This document shows, one piece after another, positions 16,565 through 24,917 of a DNA stretch of 64,000 nucleotides. The stretch is from contig NZ_JACVXB010000002.1 of NCBI RefSeq assembly GCF_014596945.1, positions 242,072-306,071 of the forward strand, written 5' to 3'. The DNA is from Aestuariibaculum sediminum (GTDB lineage: Bacteria; Bacteroidota; Bacteroidia; Flavobacteriales; Flavobacteriaceae). The notes under the pieces were generated by a model. The model was not told the origin of the DNA and did no database searches. It saw only the letters and a program-made list of their open reading frames with translations. Each line of letters starts with the position of its first letter. Positions within the stretch are counted from its first letter, which is position 1. A program made the position numbers and the translations under genes.

Positions 16565-17248
16565 TTATAATTTAAAGGATACAATGCCATTATCCATATT
16601 AAAAATCTGTCCAGATATTGACGCTGCTTTTTCAGATATTAAAAATACGGCCATTTCAGCAACTTCTTCTGGTTTTAGTATTTTTTTTAACGGATGACGC
16701 TCTGTGATAGACTCAACCATTTTGTCATTTCTTAGTAGTTTAGACGCTAATTCTGTATTAGTTACTGTAGGAGCAATGGCATTTATTCTAATCGTTGGAG
16801 CTAATTCGGCACCTAACGATTTAACCAAACCTTCAATACCGGCTTTAGCCACGGCAACGCTGGCATGAAAAGGCATACCTAATTTTGTGGCTACTGTACT
16901 AAATAACACGATTGATGGTTTATTTCCTTGCTTTAATTGAGGTAAATATTTTTGAATGGCTTTAACGGCACCTAACACATTGAGCTCAAAATCCGCTTGA
17001 AATTCATTCACAGATAATCTAGATATGGGCTTTAAATTGATACTTCCAGGACAATAAATTAGGGCGTCGGCAGAATCTATTTCAGGGAGTTCATCGGCAA
17101 TAACATCAGTTTGGAAATGCGTTAAATTAACATGGGTTTGAGGTGGAGGTGTTCTGCTAATATTTATAATTTTATGGTTTTCTATCAAAGAGGAAATAAT
17201 AGCGTTTCCTATGCCTTTACTTCCTCCTACAATAATTATATTTTTCAT
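16565..17248 (-). CDS. SDR-family protein lacking the catalytic tyrosine
   Basis: A 227-aa Rossmann protein of the short-chain dehydrogenase/reductase family. The cofactor loop GGSKGIGNA is at residues 8-16, with Asn90 (FELNVLGAV), Ser117 (VLFSTVATK) and Lys135. The YxxxK tyrosine is replaced by Val131 (SVAVAKAGIEG). The C-terminal SGQIFNMDNGIVSF resembles the usual dimer edge. With Tyr absent, ordinary hydride-transfer chemistry is doubtful; it may be a cofactor-binding or sensing protein, or another residue may compensate. It lies in unit B between a 76-aa helical protein (3-bp gap) and Gpx (9-bp gap). Confidence 0.88.
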   Translation of the reverse strand: MKNIIIVGGSKGIGNAIISSLIENHKIINISRTPPPQTHVNLTHFQTDVIADELPEIDSADALIYCPGSINLKPISRLSVNEFQADFELNVLGAVKAIQKYLPQLKQGNKPSIVLFSTVATKLGMPFHASVAVAKAGIEGLVKSLGAELAPTIRINAIAPTVTNTELASKLLRNDKMVESITERHPLKKILKPEEVAEMAVFLISEKAASISGQIFNMDNGIVSFKL

Positions 17249-17251
17249 GTT

Positions 17252-17482
17252 TTATATATTATTTAACAAGTGTTTGCCGTTAAGGCGTTTTTCAACCTTG
17301 CGTTTTATTACGGTAAGTCGTTTCATGATATCCATGATTTTTTCATCCTTCTTAGCCTTGTAAATTTGATTTAATTCCAGTATTAATGTTTTGGCTTGTC
17401 TTGAAATTTTAACACGATCACTGGTGGATAGAGATCTTAAACTTGTTTGCTCAAATGCTAATGCTTTTTCAATGGTTTCCAT
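17252..17482 (-). CDS. Small helical hypothetical protein of the photolyase island
   Basis: A 76-aa basic protein (METIEKALAFEQTSLRSLS...) predicted to be almost all helix, with heptad-like Leu/Ile spacing across QAKTLILELNQIYK and MDIMKRLTVIKRKVEKR. There is no signal peptide, membrane segment or zinc motif. It sits tightly inside unit B, 3 bp before the SDR and 70 bp after DUF2805, so expression with the photolyases is likely. No family recognised; function unknown. Confidence 0.72.
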   Translation of the reverse strand: METIEKALAFEQTSLRSLSTSDRVKISRQAKTLILELNQIYKAKKDEKIMDIMKRLTVIKRKVEKRLNGKHLLNNI

Positions 17483-17552
17483 AATTAAATGAGTTTTACG
17501 TTTCTAATTACCGGGTAAGTTTATCACGATTTTTAAGGACTTAATTTGTTGT

Positions 17553-17831
17553 TTATCTTTTTGAAATTTTGTTTGCAGATATTTGTTTTTGTCTGCTAGA
17601 TTTAAAGGGACCTATTTCAAATTGTCGCCGCTTGCGATGCTTTGTTTTTCGACCCTGCACTCTTTCTCGCCATAATTTAAAGCTACTCGGCTTCAATTCT
17701 TTTCTCATAAGACTAATTACATCTTGTTCATTTATATTAAACTGATAAGTGATAGCTTCAAAAGGCGTACGATCTTCCCAAGCCATTTCAATAATGCGAT
17801 CGATTTCTAATTCATTAAATGCGTTGTTCAT
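17553..17831 (-). CDS. DUF2805 / TIGR03643 family protein
   Basis: A 92-aa protein with the family core ELEIDRIIEMAWEDRTPFEAI...FNINEQDVISLMRKELKPSSFKLWRERVQGRKTKH and a very basic tail. The N-terminal half looks like a helix-turn-helix fold, so nucleic-acid binding is possible. Family knowledge: TIGR03643 members frequently neighbour cryptochrome/photolyase genes, and their function is unknown. Its ATG overlaps the upstream stop by one base (TAATG), showing translational coupling to the first gene of unit B. Confidence 0.9.
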   Translation of the reverse strand: MNNAFNELEIDRIIEMAWEDRTPFEAITYQFNINEQDVISLMRKELKPSSFKLWRERVQGRKTKHRKRRQFEIGPFKSSRQKQISANKISKR

Positions 17832-18259
17832 TATCTTAAGTTTAACTTATGATGTTCTTCAAACTTTATTTTTTGCGCGATAAGTTTTTTAAAAAATGAT
17901 TTATTCTCTTGTAACGTTTTGTTTTTTTTAAAATGAACAAATTTTCCATTTGAATGTATACTGATTCCGTTGCTTTTAAATATTACTAAATGAAAATAGG
18001 GGATCGTCCAGGAAAATCGGTCTAATCCTTTGGTGATATGGATTAAGATGCCTCCTGGTCTCAATTCTATATTACCGTAGTTAATGTCGTCTATTTCATT
18101 TAATACTGTTTTTAATTGCGGACTGGCTTCATCAATAATCATGCGTTTTGAGCCTACACCTTTTAATTTTATAGAAGACCATAAAGAATAGGGCTTTCCA
18201 ATCAAATCATTAATTTGACGGGTCACGTTTATATCTTTATATGTAGTATTAAATAACAT
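17831..18259 (-). CDS. Uncharacterised protein, first gene of island unit B
   Basis: A 142-aa protein beginning MLFNTTYKDINVTRQINDLIG. The middle is beta-rich with alternating hydrophobics (LRPGGILIHITKGLDRFSWTIPYFHLVIF), recalling a PH-like or lipocalin-like barrel, and the C-terminal 40 residues are a charged helix. I see no signal peptide and no enzyme motif, and I do not recognise the family. It directly follows the conserved operator (18285-18326), with ATG 25 bases downstream, and is coupled to DUF2805 by a one-base overlap. It is therefore the lead gene of the second light-island transcript. Confidence 0.78.
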   Translation of the reverse strand: MLFNTTYKDINVTRQINDLIGKPYSLWSSIKLKGVGSKRMIIDEASPQLKTVLNEIDDINYGNIELRPGGILIHITKGLDRFSWTIPYFHLVIFKSNGISIHSNGKFVHFKKNKTLQENKSFFKKLIAQKIKFEEHHKLNLR

Positions 18260-18284
18260 AAAACCTAAGATAGTTAGTTCAAAA

Positions 18285-18326
18285 ATACAAAATGTTTAAT
18301 ATTAATTATAAAAAGTTAAACAAAAT
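18285..18326 (-). promoter_or_regulatory. Conserved operator/promoter of island unit B
   Basis: A 42-bp sequence made of ATACAAAATGTTTAA (18285-18299), a 13-bp spacer and AAGTTAAACAAAAT (18313-18326) matches the site at 26913-26954 at 35 of 42 positions, with identical spacing. It contains the inverted repeat TGTTTAA...TTAAACA. Read on the minus strand it ends in TATTTTTG (18279-18286), a TAnnTTTG-type -7 box, placing the palindrome just upstream of the start of transcription. The ATG is 25 bases beyond. Confidence 0.7.
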
Positions 18327-18358
18327 AATTGAATTATCATAAGTTTTAATGAATAGTT

Positions 18359-19843
18359 TTATGAATTTTTAAGCATAATGCTTCGATCCTTTAAGGTGTG
18401 ACGTTTTAAAATGCGTCTATTTTCTTGCTTAACAAATGGGGAATCTTTTAGTTTCCAAAGGGTGTTACTCGCATACTTACGGGCTAATTTATCATTAATT
18501 ATGGGAGTGGGATAAGTCACACCAATTTCGAAACCCGTAAGTTGTTGGTCGAAATAGGATATGCTGCTAGGATCATGAATCGTTGTTGCATCCAAAGGGA
18601 CTAACTCCTTAACCCATTGTTTTATAAATTTACCTTCAGGGTCTAATGCTTTGCTATTTTTTAATGGGCTGTAAATGCGTAGTGCATTAATTCCTGTTTC
18701 TCCCGCTTGCATTTGTATTTGCGGATAATGAATACCAGGTTCGAAATCAAGAAATACACTAGCCAAATATGCTGCACAATCTTCCCAGGGTTGCCAAAGA
18801 CTGTGTGTAAAAAACGATACAACTAAGGCGCGCATTCTAAAATTTAAATACCCCGTTTCATTTAAACAACGCATACAAGCATCTACTAAAGGAAACCCTG
18901 TTTTACCAGCTTTCCAGGCTTGCTGATATTCTAAATTTCTGGGTTTATTTAATTCTGTATATCCTTTATTTACGCTGCGAAATTCCATTTGATGTTCCAT
19001 TTCAAATTTCTGGATAAAATGTGCCTGCCAACGCAAACGTGATTTAAAAGCGTTGATATGTCGATTATTTGTTTTGTTTTTATAGACTTCGGAAGTAGCA
19101 TTTAAAACTTGTTTTACAGATAAATTTCCCCATGCTAAGTAGGGCGATATTCGACTACAGGATGTTCTGGATTCTCGAGGTTTAGAGATGTTGAACATAT
19201 AACTTTTGTTTCTGTCGTTTAAAAAGGAATTGAGGCATTTTAATCCAGTACTGGTGCCTCCTTTTTGAAAGGAGGTGTTTTTGGTAGTTACCAAAGATAC
19301 CAGTTTAAAATGATGTTCTAATTTTTCGATATGAGTAATAGATAGTAACTGGTTTTTACCAGGGTTGAAATTAAATTCTGGTTGCCCCATGAAATCTGTC
19401 CAATCGTCATACCAAGTAGCACGGTTTTTTAAGCCTCGTTGCACACCGTTATTGATACTTTCTTGCCAGCTAATGTTTTGTGTTTTACAATATTTACCGA
19501 AGGCTAGATCTCTTTCAAAAGTTAAAAAAAGCCCTGTTTCCTGATGGGAATACACATGGGTAACTTGGTAATACTTTTGAAGGGTTTTTATGGTTTGTTC
19601 AATAGAGTTTTCTATGATTAGTACTTTTGAGTTGTACTGGTATAATGTATTATTAAGGTCTTCTAAAGATTGCTTCACAAAATCCCAATGCCGTTTACTG
19701 TAATGTTTGTCGGTAATGAGAAAAGTTTCAAAAACATAAATTAAAAGTACGTTTTGATTTGAATGTATGGCGTTAAAAATAGCTTCGTTATCCCATAAAC
19801 GAAGGTCACGCTTTAACCAAACAATACTTAAATTATCTTTCAT
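18359..19843 (-). CDS. Divergent cryptochrome/photolyase family protein
   Basis: A 494-aa member of the photolyase superfamily. The N-terminal antenna domain begins LSIVWLKRDLRLWDNEAI. The FAD domain shows SRISPYLAWGNLSVKQV, FPLVDACMRCLNETGYLNFRMRALVVSFF and LRIYSPLKNSKALDP. Where the class I enzyme has SNVGNWQWVAG this protein has FEPGIHYPQIQMQAG, so the flavin-contacting Asn and the inner electron-transfer Trp are replaced (His and Ile by my alignment). It may belong to a cyanobacterial-like subfamily with a different electron path, or be a photoreceptor. The gene is last in unit A; a 99-bp gap with the operator follows. Confidence 0.88.
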   Translation of the reverse strand: MKDNLSIVWLKRDLRLWDNEAIFNAIHSNQNVLLIYVFETFLITDKHYSKRHWDFVKQSLEDLNNTLYQYNSKVLIIENSIEQTIKTLQKYYQVTHVYSHQETGLFLTFERDLAFGKYCKTQNISWQESINNGVQRGLKNRATWYDDWTDFMGQPEFNFNPGKNQLLSITHIEKLEHHFKLVSLVTTKNTSFQKGGTSTGLKCLNSFLNDRNKSYMFNISKPRESRTSCSRISPYLAWGNLSVKQVLNATSEVYKNKTNNRHINAFKSRLRWQAHFIQKFEMEHQMEFRSVNKGYTELNKPRNLEYQQAWKAGKTGFPLVDACMRCLNETGYLNFRMRALVVSFFTHSLWQPWEDCAAYLASVFLDFEPGIHYPQIQMQAGETGINALRIYSPLKNSKALDPEGKFIKQWVKELVPLDATTIHDPSSISYFDQQLTGFEIGVTYPTPIINDKLARKYASNTLWKLKDSPFVKQENRRILKRHTLKDRSIMLKNS

Positions 19844-19848
19844 ATGTT

Positions 19849-21381
19849 TTAAAACTGATCGGGATTATCTATAATACGCTGGGCTCTTTTTTTAAGCTTT
19901 AACAATTTATTTTTATCCATTTTATTAAGCAGGCTGTACATCATACGCATGCGATGGTTATTGAAAAATTGATCACGTTTTTCATCTAAAAAATGCCAAT
20001 ATAAACTATTAAAAGGGCAAGCGTTGTCTCGAGTCTTTTCGTTATGGTTATAAAAGCAGGTATTACAATAATTACTCATTTTATTAATGTAGCTTCCGCT
20101 GGAGATATAAGGTTTGGTCGCTATTTTTCCACCATCGGCAAATTGACTCATGCCTCTGGTGTTAGGTAATTGAACCCACTCTAAAGCATCTACATAAATC
20201 CCTAAATACCAATAATCAACTTCATCGGGATGCGTTTGAGTGAGTAATGCAAAATTTCCAGTAATCATAAGGCGTTGAATATGATGTGCGTAGCCGTTGT
20301 TAAGACTGTCTTTTATGCTTTGCTTTATGCAATTCATTTTAGTATCTCCAGTCCAGTAAAAATCGGGTAGCGGGTTGTGGTTTTGCAGATAATTTTCATT
20401 TTTAAATTCAGGCATCATCGCCCAATACATACCACGCATGTATTCTCGCCAACCTAAAATCTGCCTTATAAAACCTTCTACTTGTGTAATAGAAATGTGT
20501 TCACCAAACTTGCGCCAATAGTTTAGTACCGTATCGACAACATTTTTAGCAGAAATAAGCTTTAAATTCATGGCAAATGATAGTCTGGAGTGAAATAGGT
20601 TGGCTTGTTTGGTGTGCATGGCATCCTGGTAATCTCCAAAATGAATTAGTAAATATTCACAAAAATATTTTAATTGATCTAAGGCCTGCTCCCGATTTAT
20701 AGGGTAGCAAAAATTATTAGAGTCGCACATTCCCATATAATTCACACCTTCTTTTTTTATTAAATCAAGGAGTTCAGAAATGTTGTTGTTAAAGCGTTTA
20801 AATGGTGGTATTTCTGGAGTTCCTTTCCAACTGTTTCGATTGCTTTTATCATAGTTCCATTTGCCGCCTTCAGGTTGGCCATTAAAGACTAATATGTTGT
20901 GTTTTTTTCGCATATAGCGATAAAACATTTCCATGACATATTGTTTTTTGCCTTTAAAAAAGGTTTGTAATTCTTCACGGTTGGTGTAAAAATGTTCTGT
21001 TGAATAGCTTTGGTAAGCTATATTTAAGCTATTGGTGAAATCCAGTAATTGCTCATCTAGTCGGTATTCATCTGGTAATTGATATTCGAATTTTTGTATC
21101 TTAAATTGATGTATTAGAAGGTTTAGGTTTTCGGTAAGATTTTGGGTGTTTCTTTGGTCGTCAAGTTGAAAATATACAACATGGCAACCTTGGGCTCTTA
21201 AAGTGTTAGCAAAAGCGCGCATGGCTGCAAAAAATCCAACAAGCTTTTGAATATGATGCCTAACATAATCGGTTTCCTGACGCATTTCAAACATACAATA
21301 CACATAGTCGTCTTGTTCGTTTTTAAACCAACGGTGTTTACTGTTTAATTGATCGCCAAGTATGAGTCTGAGTGTCTTCAA
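19849..21381 (-). CDS. Iron-sulfur photolyase/cryptochrome (FeS-BCP, (6-4) type)
   Basis: A 510-aa protein of the prokaryotic (6-4) photolyase/CryB family. The N-terminal domain starts LRLILGDQLNSKHRWF. The FAD domain includes GFIRQILGWREYMRGMYW and YAHHIQRLMITGNFALL. All four ligands of the [4Fe-4S] cluster are visible: Cys351 (MNCIKQSI), Cys439 and Cys442 (YCNTCF) and Cys455 (ACPFN). They lie one residue from the positions I know for Agrobacterium PhrB (350, 438, 441, 454). PhrB repairs (6-4) photoproducts and carries a lumazine antenna; CryB of Rhodobacter is regulatory. The gene lies 16 bp after Cry-DASH and 5 bp before the divergent cryptochrome, in unit A. Confidence 0.95.
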   Translation of the reverse strand: MKTLRLILGDQLNSKHRWFKNEQDDYVYCMFEMRQETDYVRHHIQKLVGFFAAMRAFANTLRAQGCHVVYFQLDDQRNTQNLTENLNLLIHQFKIQKFEYQLPDEYRLDEQLLDFTNSLNIAYQSYSTEHFYTNREELQTFFKGKKQYVMEMFYRYMRKKHNILVFNGQPEGGKWNYDKSNRNSWKGTPEIPPFKRFNNNISELLDLIKKEGVNYMGMCDSNNFCYPINREQALDQLKYFCEYLLIHFGDYQDAMHTKQANLFHSRLSFAMNLKLISAKNVVDTVLNYWRKFGEHISITQVEGFIRQILGWREYMRGMYWAMMPEFKNENYLQNHNPLPDFYWTGDTKMNCIKQSIKDSLNNGYAHHIQRLMITGNFALLTQTHPDEVDYWYLGIYVDALEWVQLPNTRGMSQFADGGKIATKPYISSGSYINKMSNYCNTCFYNHNEKTRDNACPFNSLYWHFLDEKRDQFFNNHRMRMMYSLLNKMDKNKLLKLKKRAQRIIDNPDQF

Positions 21382-21397
21382 AAAAGGTAGTTATCGT

Positions 21398-22711
21398 TTA
21401 AAAAAGTTTGTTTTGTAGCCATTGCCGTTGGTATTTACCATGTGGGTCATAGTGTTCGGCTTGTAGCTTTACATTGAATGTTCGATGCCTAGGATCGTTA
21501 CCTACACCTGCCACATACATCCAGTTTCCGTAATTGCTGTGTACATCGTAATCTATAAGTAAACTTTCAAAATAACTGGCACCAATGCGCCAATCAAGGT
21601 TAAGTGTTCTAGAAAAATAACTCGCTACATTTTGTCGTCCACGATTACTCATCCAGCCTGTGCTTTTAAGTTCGATCATATTGGCATTAACAAACGGTTC
21701 TGATGTTTGGCCTGCAATCCAATTTTTAATTTTTTCTGGATTTCTATTCCATTGATAAGATTTATTTAAAATGCCTCCAATTTTAAAAATAGCATTACCA
21801 TGTTTTATCGATATGTATTTAAAATAATCGCGCCAAATGAGTTCAAAAATTAACCAATACGTCGATTGGTTTTTTATGTGATGCCTTTCAAATTCTTTAA
21901 CTTCATGATAAATGTAGCGGGGCGAAAGGCTGCCATTGGCTAACCATGGTGAAAATTTAGAACTGTAGTTCGTGCCAAGCAGCCCATTTCGTGTTTTTTT
22001 ATAAAATGCTAACTTCTTGGTTTCATAAAAATAGTCATGTAACCTATGTATTGCATGATTTTCGCCACCTTGAAAAGGGAAAGCACTATCTGCATGTGTG
22101 TAGAACGGTTCAAAACCTAATTCTGAAAGGGTTGGTATACGTGTTGTGTTTTGAATTTTAGGTTGTTTAAAACCACTTAATGTTTCTGGCAGTAACGGGC
22201 GAACCATACATCGCTTTTCGCATTGTTTTCTGAAATTGGTAAAGACTTCAGGAATTGATGTTATTTGAAAAGGAATGTCGTCGGGGTGAAATAAAAACTG
22301 ATTATAAGTTTCAATAACCTTAACCGTATTAGGCAAGTTAGACTTTACTTGGTTGACGCTTAAGGTTTCTTCATGGGTCCATTCTCTTTGCATGAAAATT
22401 TTAGAAACCTGATGTTCTCTTATCAATTTAGGAAGGCAATGTTCAGGTTCGGCCAAGTATACGAATAATGGGATGTTATATTGCTCTAAATTTGCTTTTA
22501 GGTTTTTAACTGTTTCAATTAGAAATCGCGCTCTAAACTTTTCGGTTTTTTTAAATCCAAGGGCACCAATTTCGAATGCTTTAGTATCGAAACAAAACAC
22601 GGCCAACACTTTAGCAGCATTTGTTACAGCCTGTTGTATTGAGGCGTTGTCGTGAATTCTTAAATCGTTTCTAAACCAAATTAAATGCGTGTCTAATTCT
22701 GTTTTCTGCAT
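21398..22711 (-). CDS. Cryptochrome DASH
   Basis: A 437-aa Cry-DASH-type flavoprotein: [17 protein letters not shown] at the N-terminus, then [84 protein letters not shown] and [19 protein letters not shown]. The [10 protein letters not shown] and [10 protein letters not shown] segments are diagnostic. Cry-DASH proteins repair CPDs in single-stranded DNA and some act in light signalling. The start ATG lies inside the 3' end of the DUF2256 gene (19-bp overlap), showing tight coupling. Slightly shorter than plant DASH proteins, which carry extra tails. Confidence 0.95.
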   Translation of the reverse strand: MQKTELDTHLIWFRNDLRIHDNASIQQAVTNAAKVLAVFCFDTKAFEIGALGFKKTEKFRARFLIETVKNLKANLEQYNIPLFVYLAEPEHCLPKLIREHQVSKIFMQREWTHEETLSVNQVKSNLPNTVKVIETYNQFLFHPDDIPFQITSIPEVFTNFRKQCEKRCMVRPLLPETLSGFKQPKIQNTTRIPTLSELGFEPFYTHADSAFPFQGGENHAIHRLHDYFYETKKLAFYKKTRNGLLGTNYSSKFSPWLANGSLSPRYIYHEVKEFERHHIKNQSTYWLIFELIWRDYFKYISIKHGNAIFKIGGILNKSYQWNRNPEKIKNWIAGQTSEPFVNANMIELKSTGWMSNRGRQNVASYFSRTLNLDWRIGASYFESLLIDYDVHSNYGNWMYVAGVGNDPRHRTFNVKLQAEHYDPHGKYQRQWLQNKLF

Positions 22712-22833
22712 TTTTCACTACAATATTTTACCGATTCCCAAGTGTTTCGCCATTTTTTACGCCAAGAGAAAGTGAAGCCACAAACAGGACATATTTTTTG
22801 AGGTAGATTTTGTTTTTTTAAAGTCTTACTCAT
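22693..22833 (-). CDS. DUF2256 small zinc-ribbon-like protein
   Basis: A 46-aa ORF (ATG at 22831-22833) reads [20 protein letters not shown] and continues with [21 protein letters not shown]. Cysteines C15-x2-C18 and C38-x3-C42 form a probable zinc site. This is the DUF2256 pattern, a family known for sitting beside cryptochrome/photolyase genes, with unknown function. It overlaps the Cry-DASH start by 19 bp and follows the SDR-DUF2867 gene with a 12-bp gap. It is short enough to be missed by length-filtered gene callers. Confidence 0.92.
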   Translation of the reverse strand: MSKTLKKQNLPQKICPVCGFTFSWRKKWRNTWESVKYCSEKCRKQN

Positions 22834-22845
22834 AGCGTAGTTAAA

Positions 22846-24270
22846 TTAAGCATTGGCTAATTCATTAATCATACCTTTAAAAATAAAGCCGTGAAAGGGT
22901 AATACACTATACCAGTACAGTCTACCTGCTAAACCACGAGGTCTAAAGGTAGCTCGTTGAAATACTTTACCGTGGGCTACTTGAAACTCAAGCCATGCCT
23001 CGCCAGGTAATTTCATTTCAGCAAAAAGTATGAGCCGTTTTTGTTGTTTATCTGCCAAAAGAACCCGCCAAAAATCTAAAGCATCGCCAGTATGTATTTC
23101 AGTTTTATTGGTTCGGCCTCTGCGCAAACCTATACCACCAACTAGTTTATCTAAAAAACCACGAATTTGCCACAAAAATGTACCATAGTACCACCCATTT
23201 TCTCCGCCAATAGCCCATATTTTATTTAATGTGCGTTGTTCATCCTTAACCTCACGTTCTTTTATATCTTTAAAACACCCGTATTTAGGAACCTTTAAAT
23301 ACTTGCTCGAAGCTCGTTTTTTATGTCTACTATTTATTAAGGCATCTTTCCAGCTGGAAACAATATGATTACTTTCAATTTTCTCAAAAGCCAATTCTAC
23401 TGCTGTTTTATAAGTCATGGGGTTTACTTGTAGTATTTTATTAATATTACTCGGTTTCCCTATAATTTCAATCCCCATGCTATTTACCAGGCTACTTGCT
23501 AATTTGTAGGACGTTGAGGTAACAAAATACAGCCAATAACTAGAAAGTTTAGGTGTCATAACTGGTAATGTTATAATGTATCGTTTTAACTTTCTAATTT
23601 TAGCAAATTGAAGTAACATCTCCTTGTAAGTTAATATCTCAGGACCAAAAATATCGTGTGAAGTATTATACAACTCTTTTTTTTCAAGGGCATTAATGAG
23701 AAAACTTAAAACATCCCGAATGCCAATAGGTTGTGTCTTGGTATTAAGCCATTTTGGAGTAACCATTACAGGTAGTTTTTCTACTAAATCTCTAATTATT
23801 TCAAAGCTAGCACTACCAGAACCCACAATGATACCAGCTTTAAAAACAGTAAGGGAATAGATGTTTGATTGTAAAGTGTGTTCTACATTCTTTCGTGATA
23901 ACAGGTGTTTAGATAACTTGGTGTCGTTGGTAATACCACTCAGGTAAATGACTTGTTTAGCTGTCGTTTTTTCGATGTAATTTTTAAAATTTATCGCACA
24001 AGATTCCTCCATTTTATGAAACTGGTCGACCGAGTTTGACATGGAGTGAATGAGATAATACGCTGCGTCAATATCTTTAGGAATGTTAACTAAGGTTTCA
24101 GGTTTTAAAAAATCGGCTTCAACAACATGAATGTTATCCTCGTCGTAATATTTTTGTTCGGTACGAAGTTTGCCTCGAACAGCGCAAACAATGGTATGTC
24201 CTTCGTGTAATAACAAAGGAATGATGCGTTTACCAATATAACCAGTAGCACCTGTAACCAAAATTTTCAT
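22846..24270 (-). CDS. NAD(P)-binding SDR-type protein with C-terminal DUF2867
   Basis: A 474-aa two-domain protein. Residues 1 to about 300 are an extended/atypical SDR (MKILVTGATGYIGKRIIPLLL; YLIHSMSN; LSGITND). Residues about 330-474 match DUF2867, with WYYGTFLWQIRGFLDKLVGGIGLRRGR, LLADKQQKRLILFAEMKLPGEAWLEF and YWYSVLPFHGFIFKGMI. DUF2867 has a lipid- or ligand-binding-type fold and unknown activity; such fusions are common in Bacteroidota. It is flanked by flavin reductase (11-bp gap) and DUF2256 within unit A. A role in pigment or quinone chemistry is only guesswork. Confidence 0.88.
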   Translation of the reverse strand: MKILVTGATGYIGKRIIPLLLHEGHTIVCAVRGKLRTEQKYYDEDNIHVVEADFLKPETLVNIPKDIDAAYYLIHSMSNSVDQFHKMEESCAINFKNYIEKTTAKQVIYLSGITNDTKLSKHLLSRKNVEHTLQSNIYSLTVFKAGIIVGSGSASFEIIRDLVEKLPVMVTPKWLNTKTQPIGIRDVLSFLINALEKKELYNTSHDIFGPEILTYKEMLLQFAKIRKLKRYIITLPVMTPKLSSYWLYFVTSTSYKLASSLVNSMGIEIIGKPSNINKILQVNPMTYKTAVELAFEKIESNHIVSSWKDALINSRHKKRASSKYLKVPKYGCFKDIKEREVKDEQRTLNKIWAIGGENGWYYGTFLWQIRGFLDKLVGGIGLRRGRTNKTEIHTGDALDFWRVLLADKQQKRLILFAEMKLPGEAWLEFQVAHGKVFQRATFRPRGLAGRLYWYSVLPFHGFIFKGMINELANA

Positions 24271-24281
24271 AATACCTTAGT

Positions 24282-24917
24282 TTAAATATGCTTGGTTTTT
24301 ACTTCTTTTGGACGCTGATACGCTAATCGTTTTTCAAATTTAGGAATCGTGTAAGTGTCTAACCCGTTAATAGAGGCAATTTCGGCTTTTGAGAGGTTAA
24401 TGAATCCATCTTTTTCTAATATGTCCTGATTTATATATAAACCCACAAGTTTACCAACAACTAAAATGGTATCATTTTCTTTTATTTCATATTCATTAAG
24501 ATATGCCATTTCTAATTGTACTGGAGCATCCTGAACAAATGGGGCATAACAATTATTTTTAAATTCAGGTGTTAAATTAGTAACGTCGAATTCGGAAATC
24601 GTATTGCCATATTTGGCTGACGTATGATGCGCGTCTTCAATACTATTTTTATGGATGTGATTAATAGTATAGACGCCTGTTTCTTTTATATTTTCGTAAG
24701 TGTTCCTTAAAACGGTCGTTGGTCGTAATATAAAACCAAGTAAAGGAGGGTGACTTCCTAGATGAATTACTGAGCTAAAAACTGCGACGTTATCTATACC
24801 ATGTTTAGACTTTGTTCCAATTAAGTTGGCACTTTTAAAGCCTGTACAACTATTAATTAAATTAATGCGGTACAAGTGATGCATGTTTTCAATTTGTTCG
24901 TTGCTTATGTAAGTCAT
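24282..24917 (-). CDS. Flavin reductase family protein
   Basis: A 211-aa FMN-binding split-barrel protein of the flavin reductase-like family: NSCTGFKSANLIGTKSKHGIDNVAVFSSVIHLGSHPPLLGFILRP, then ETGVYTINHI and later LEMAYLNEYEIKENDTILVVGKLVGLYI. Such proteins reduce or bind FMN. Its start overlaps the stop of the ABC1 kinase gene by 4 bp and the SDR-DUF2867 gene follows after 11 bp, so it is firmly in unit A. Reduced flavin is the active cofactor state of photolyases, so a supporting role is attractive but inferred. Confidence 0.9.
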   Translation of the reverse strand: MTYISNEQIENMHHLYRINLINSCTGFKSANLIGTKSKHGIDNVAVFSSVIHLGSHPPLLGFILRPTTVLRNTYENIKETGVYTINHIHKNSIEDAHHTSAKYGNTISEFDVTNLTPEFKNNCYAPFVQDAPVQLEMAYLNEYEIKENDTILVVGKLVGLYINQDILEKDGFINLSKAEIASINGLDTYTIPKFEKRLAYQRPKEVKTKHI

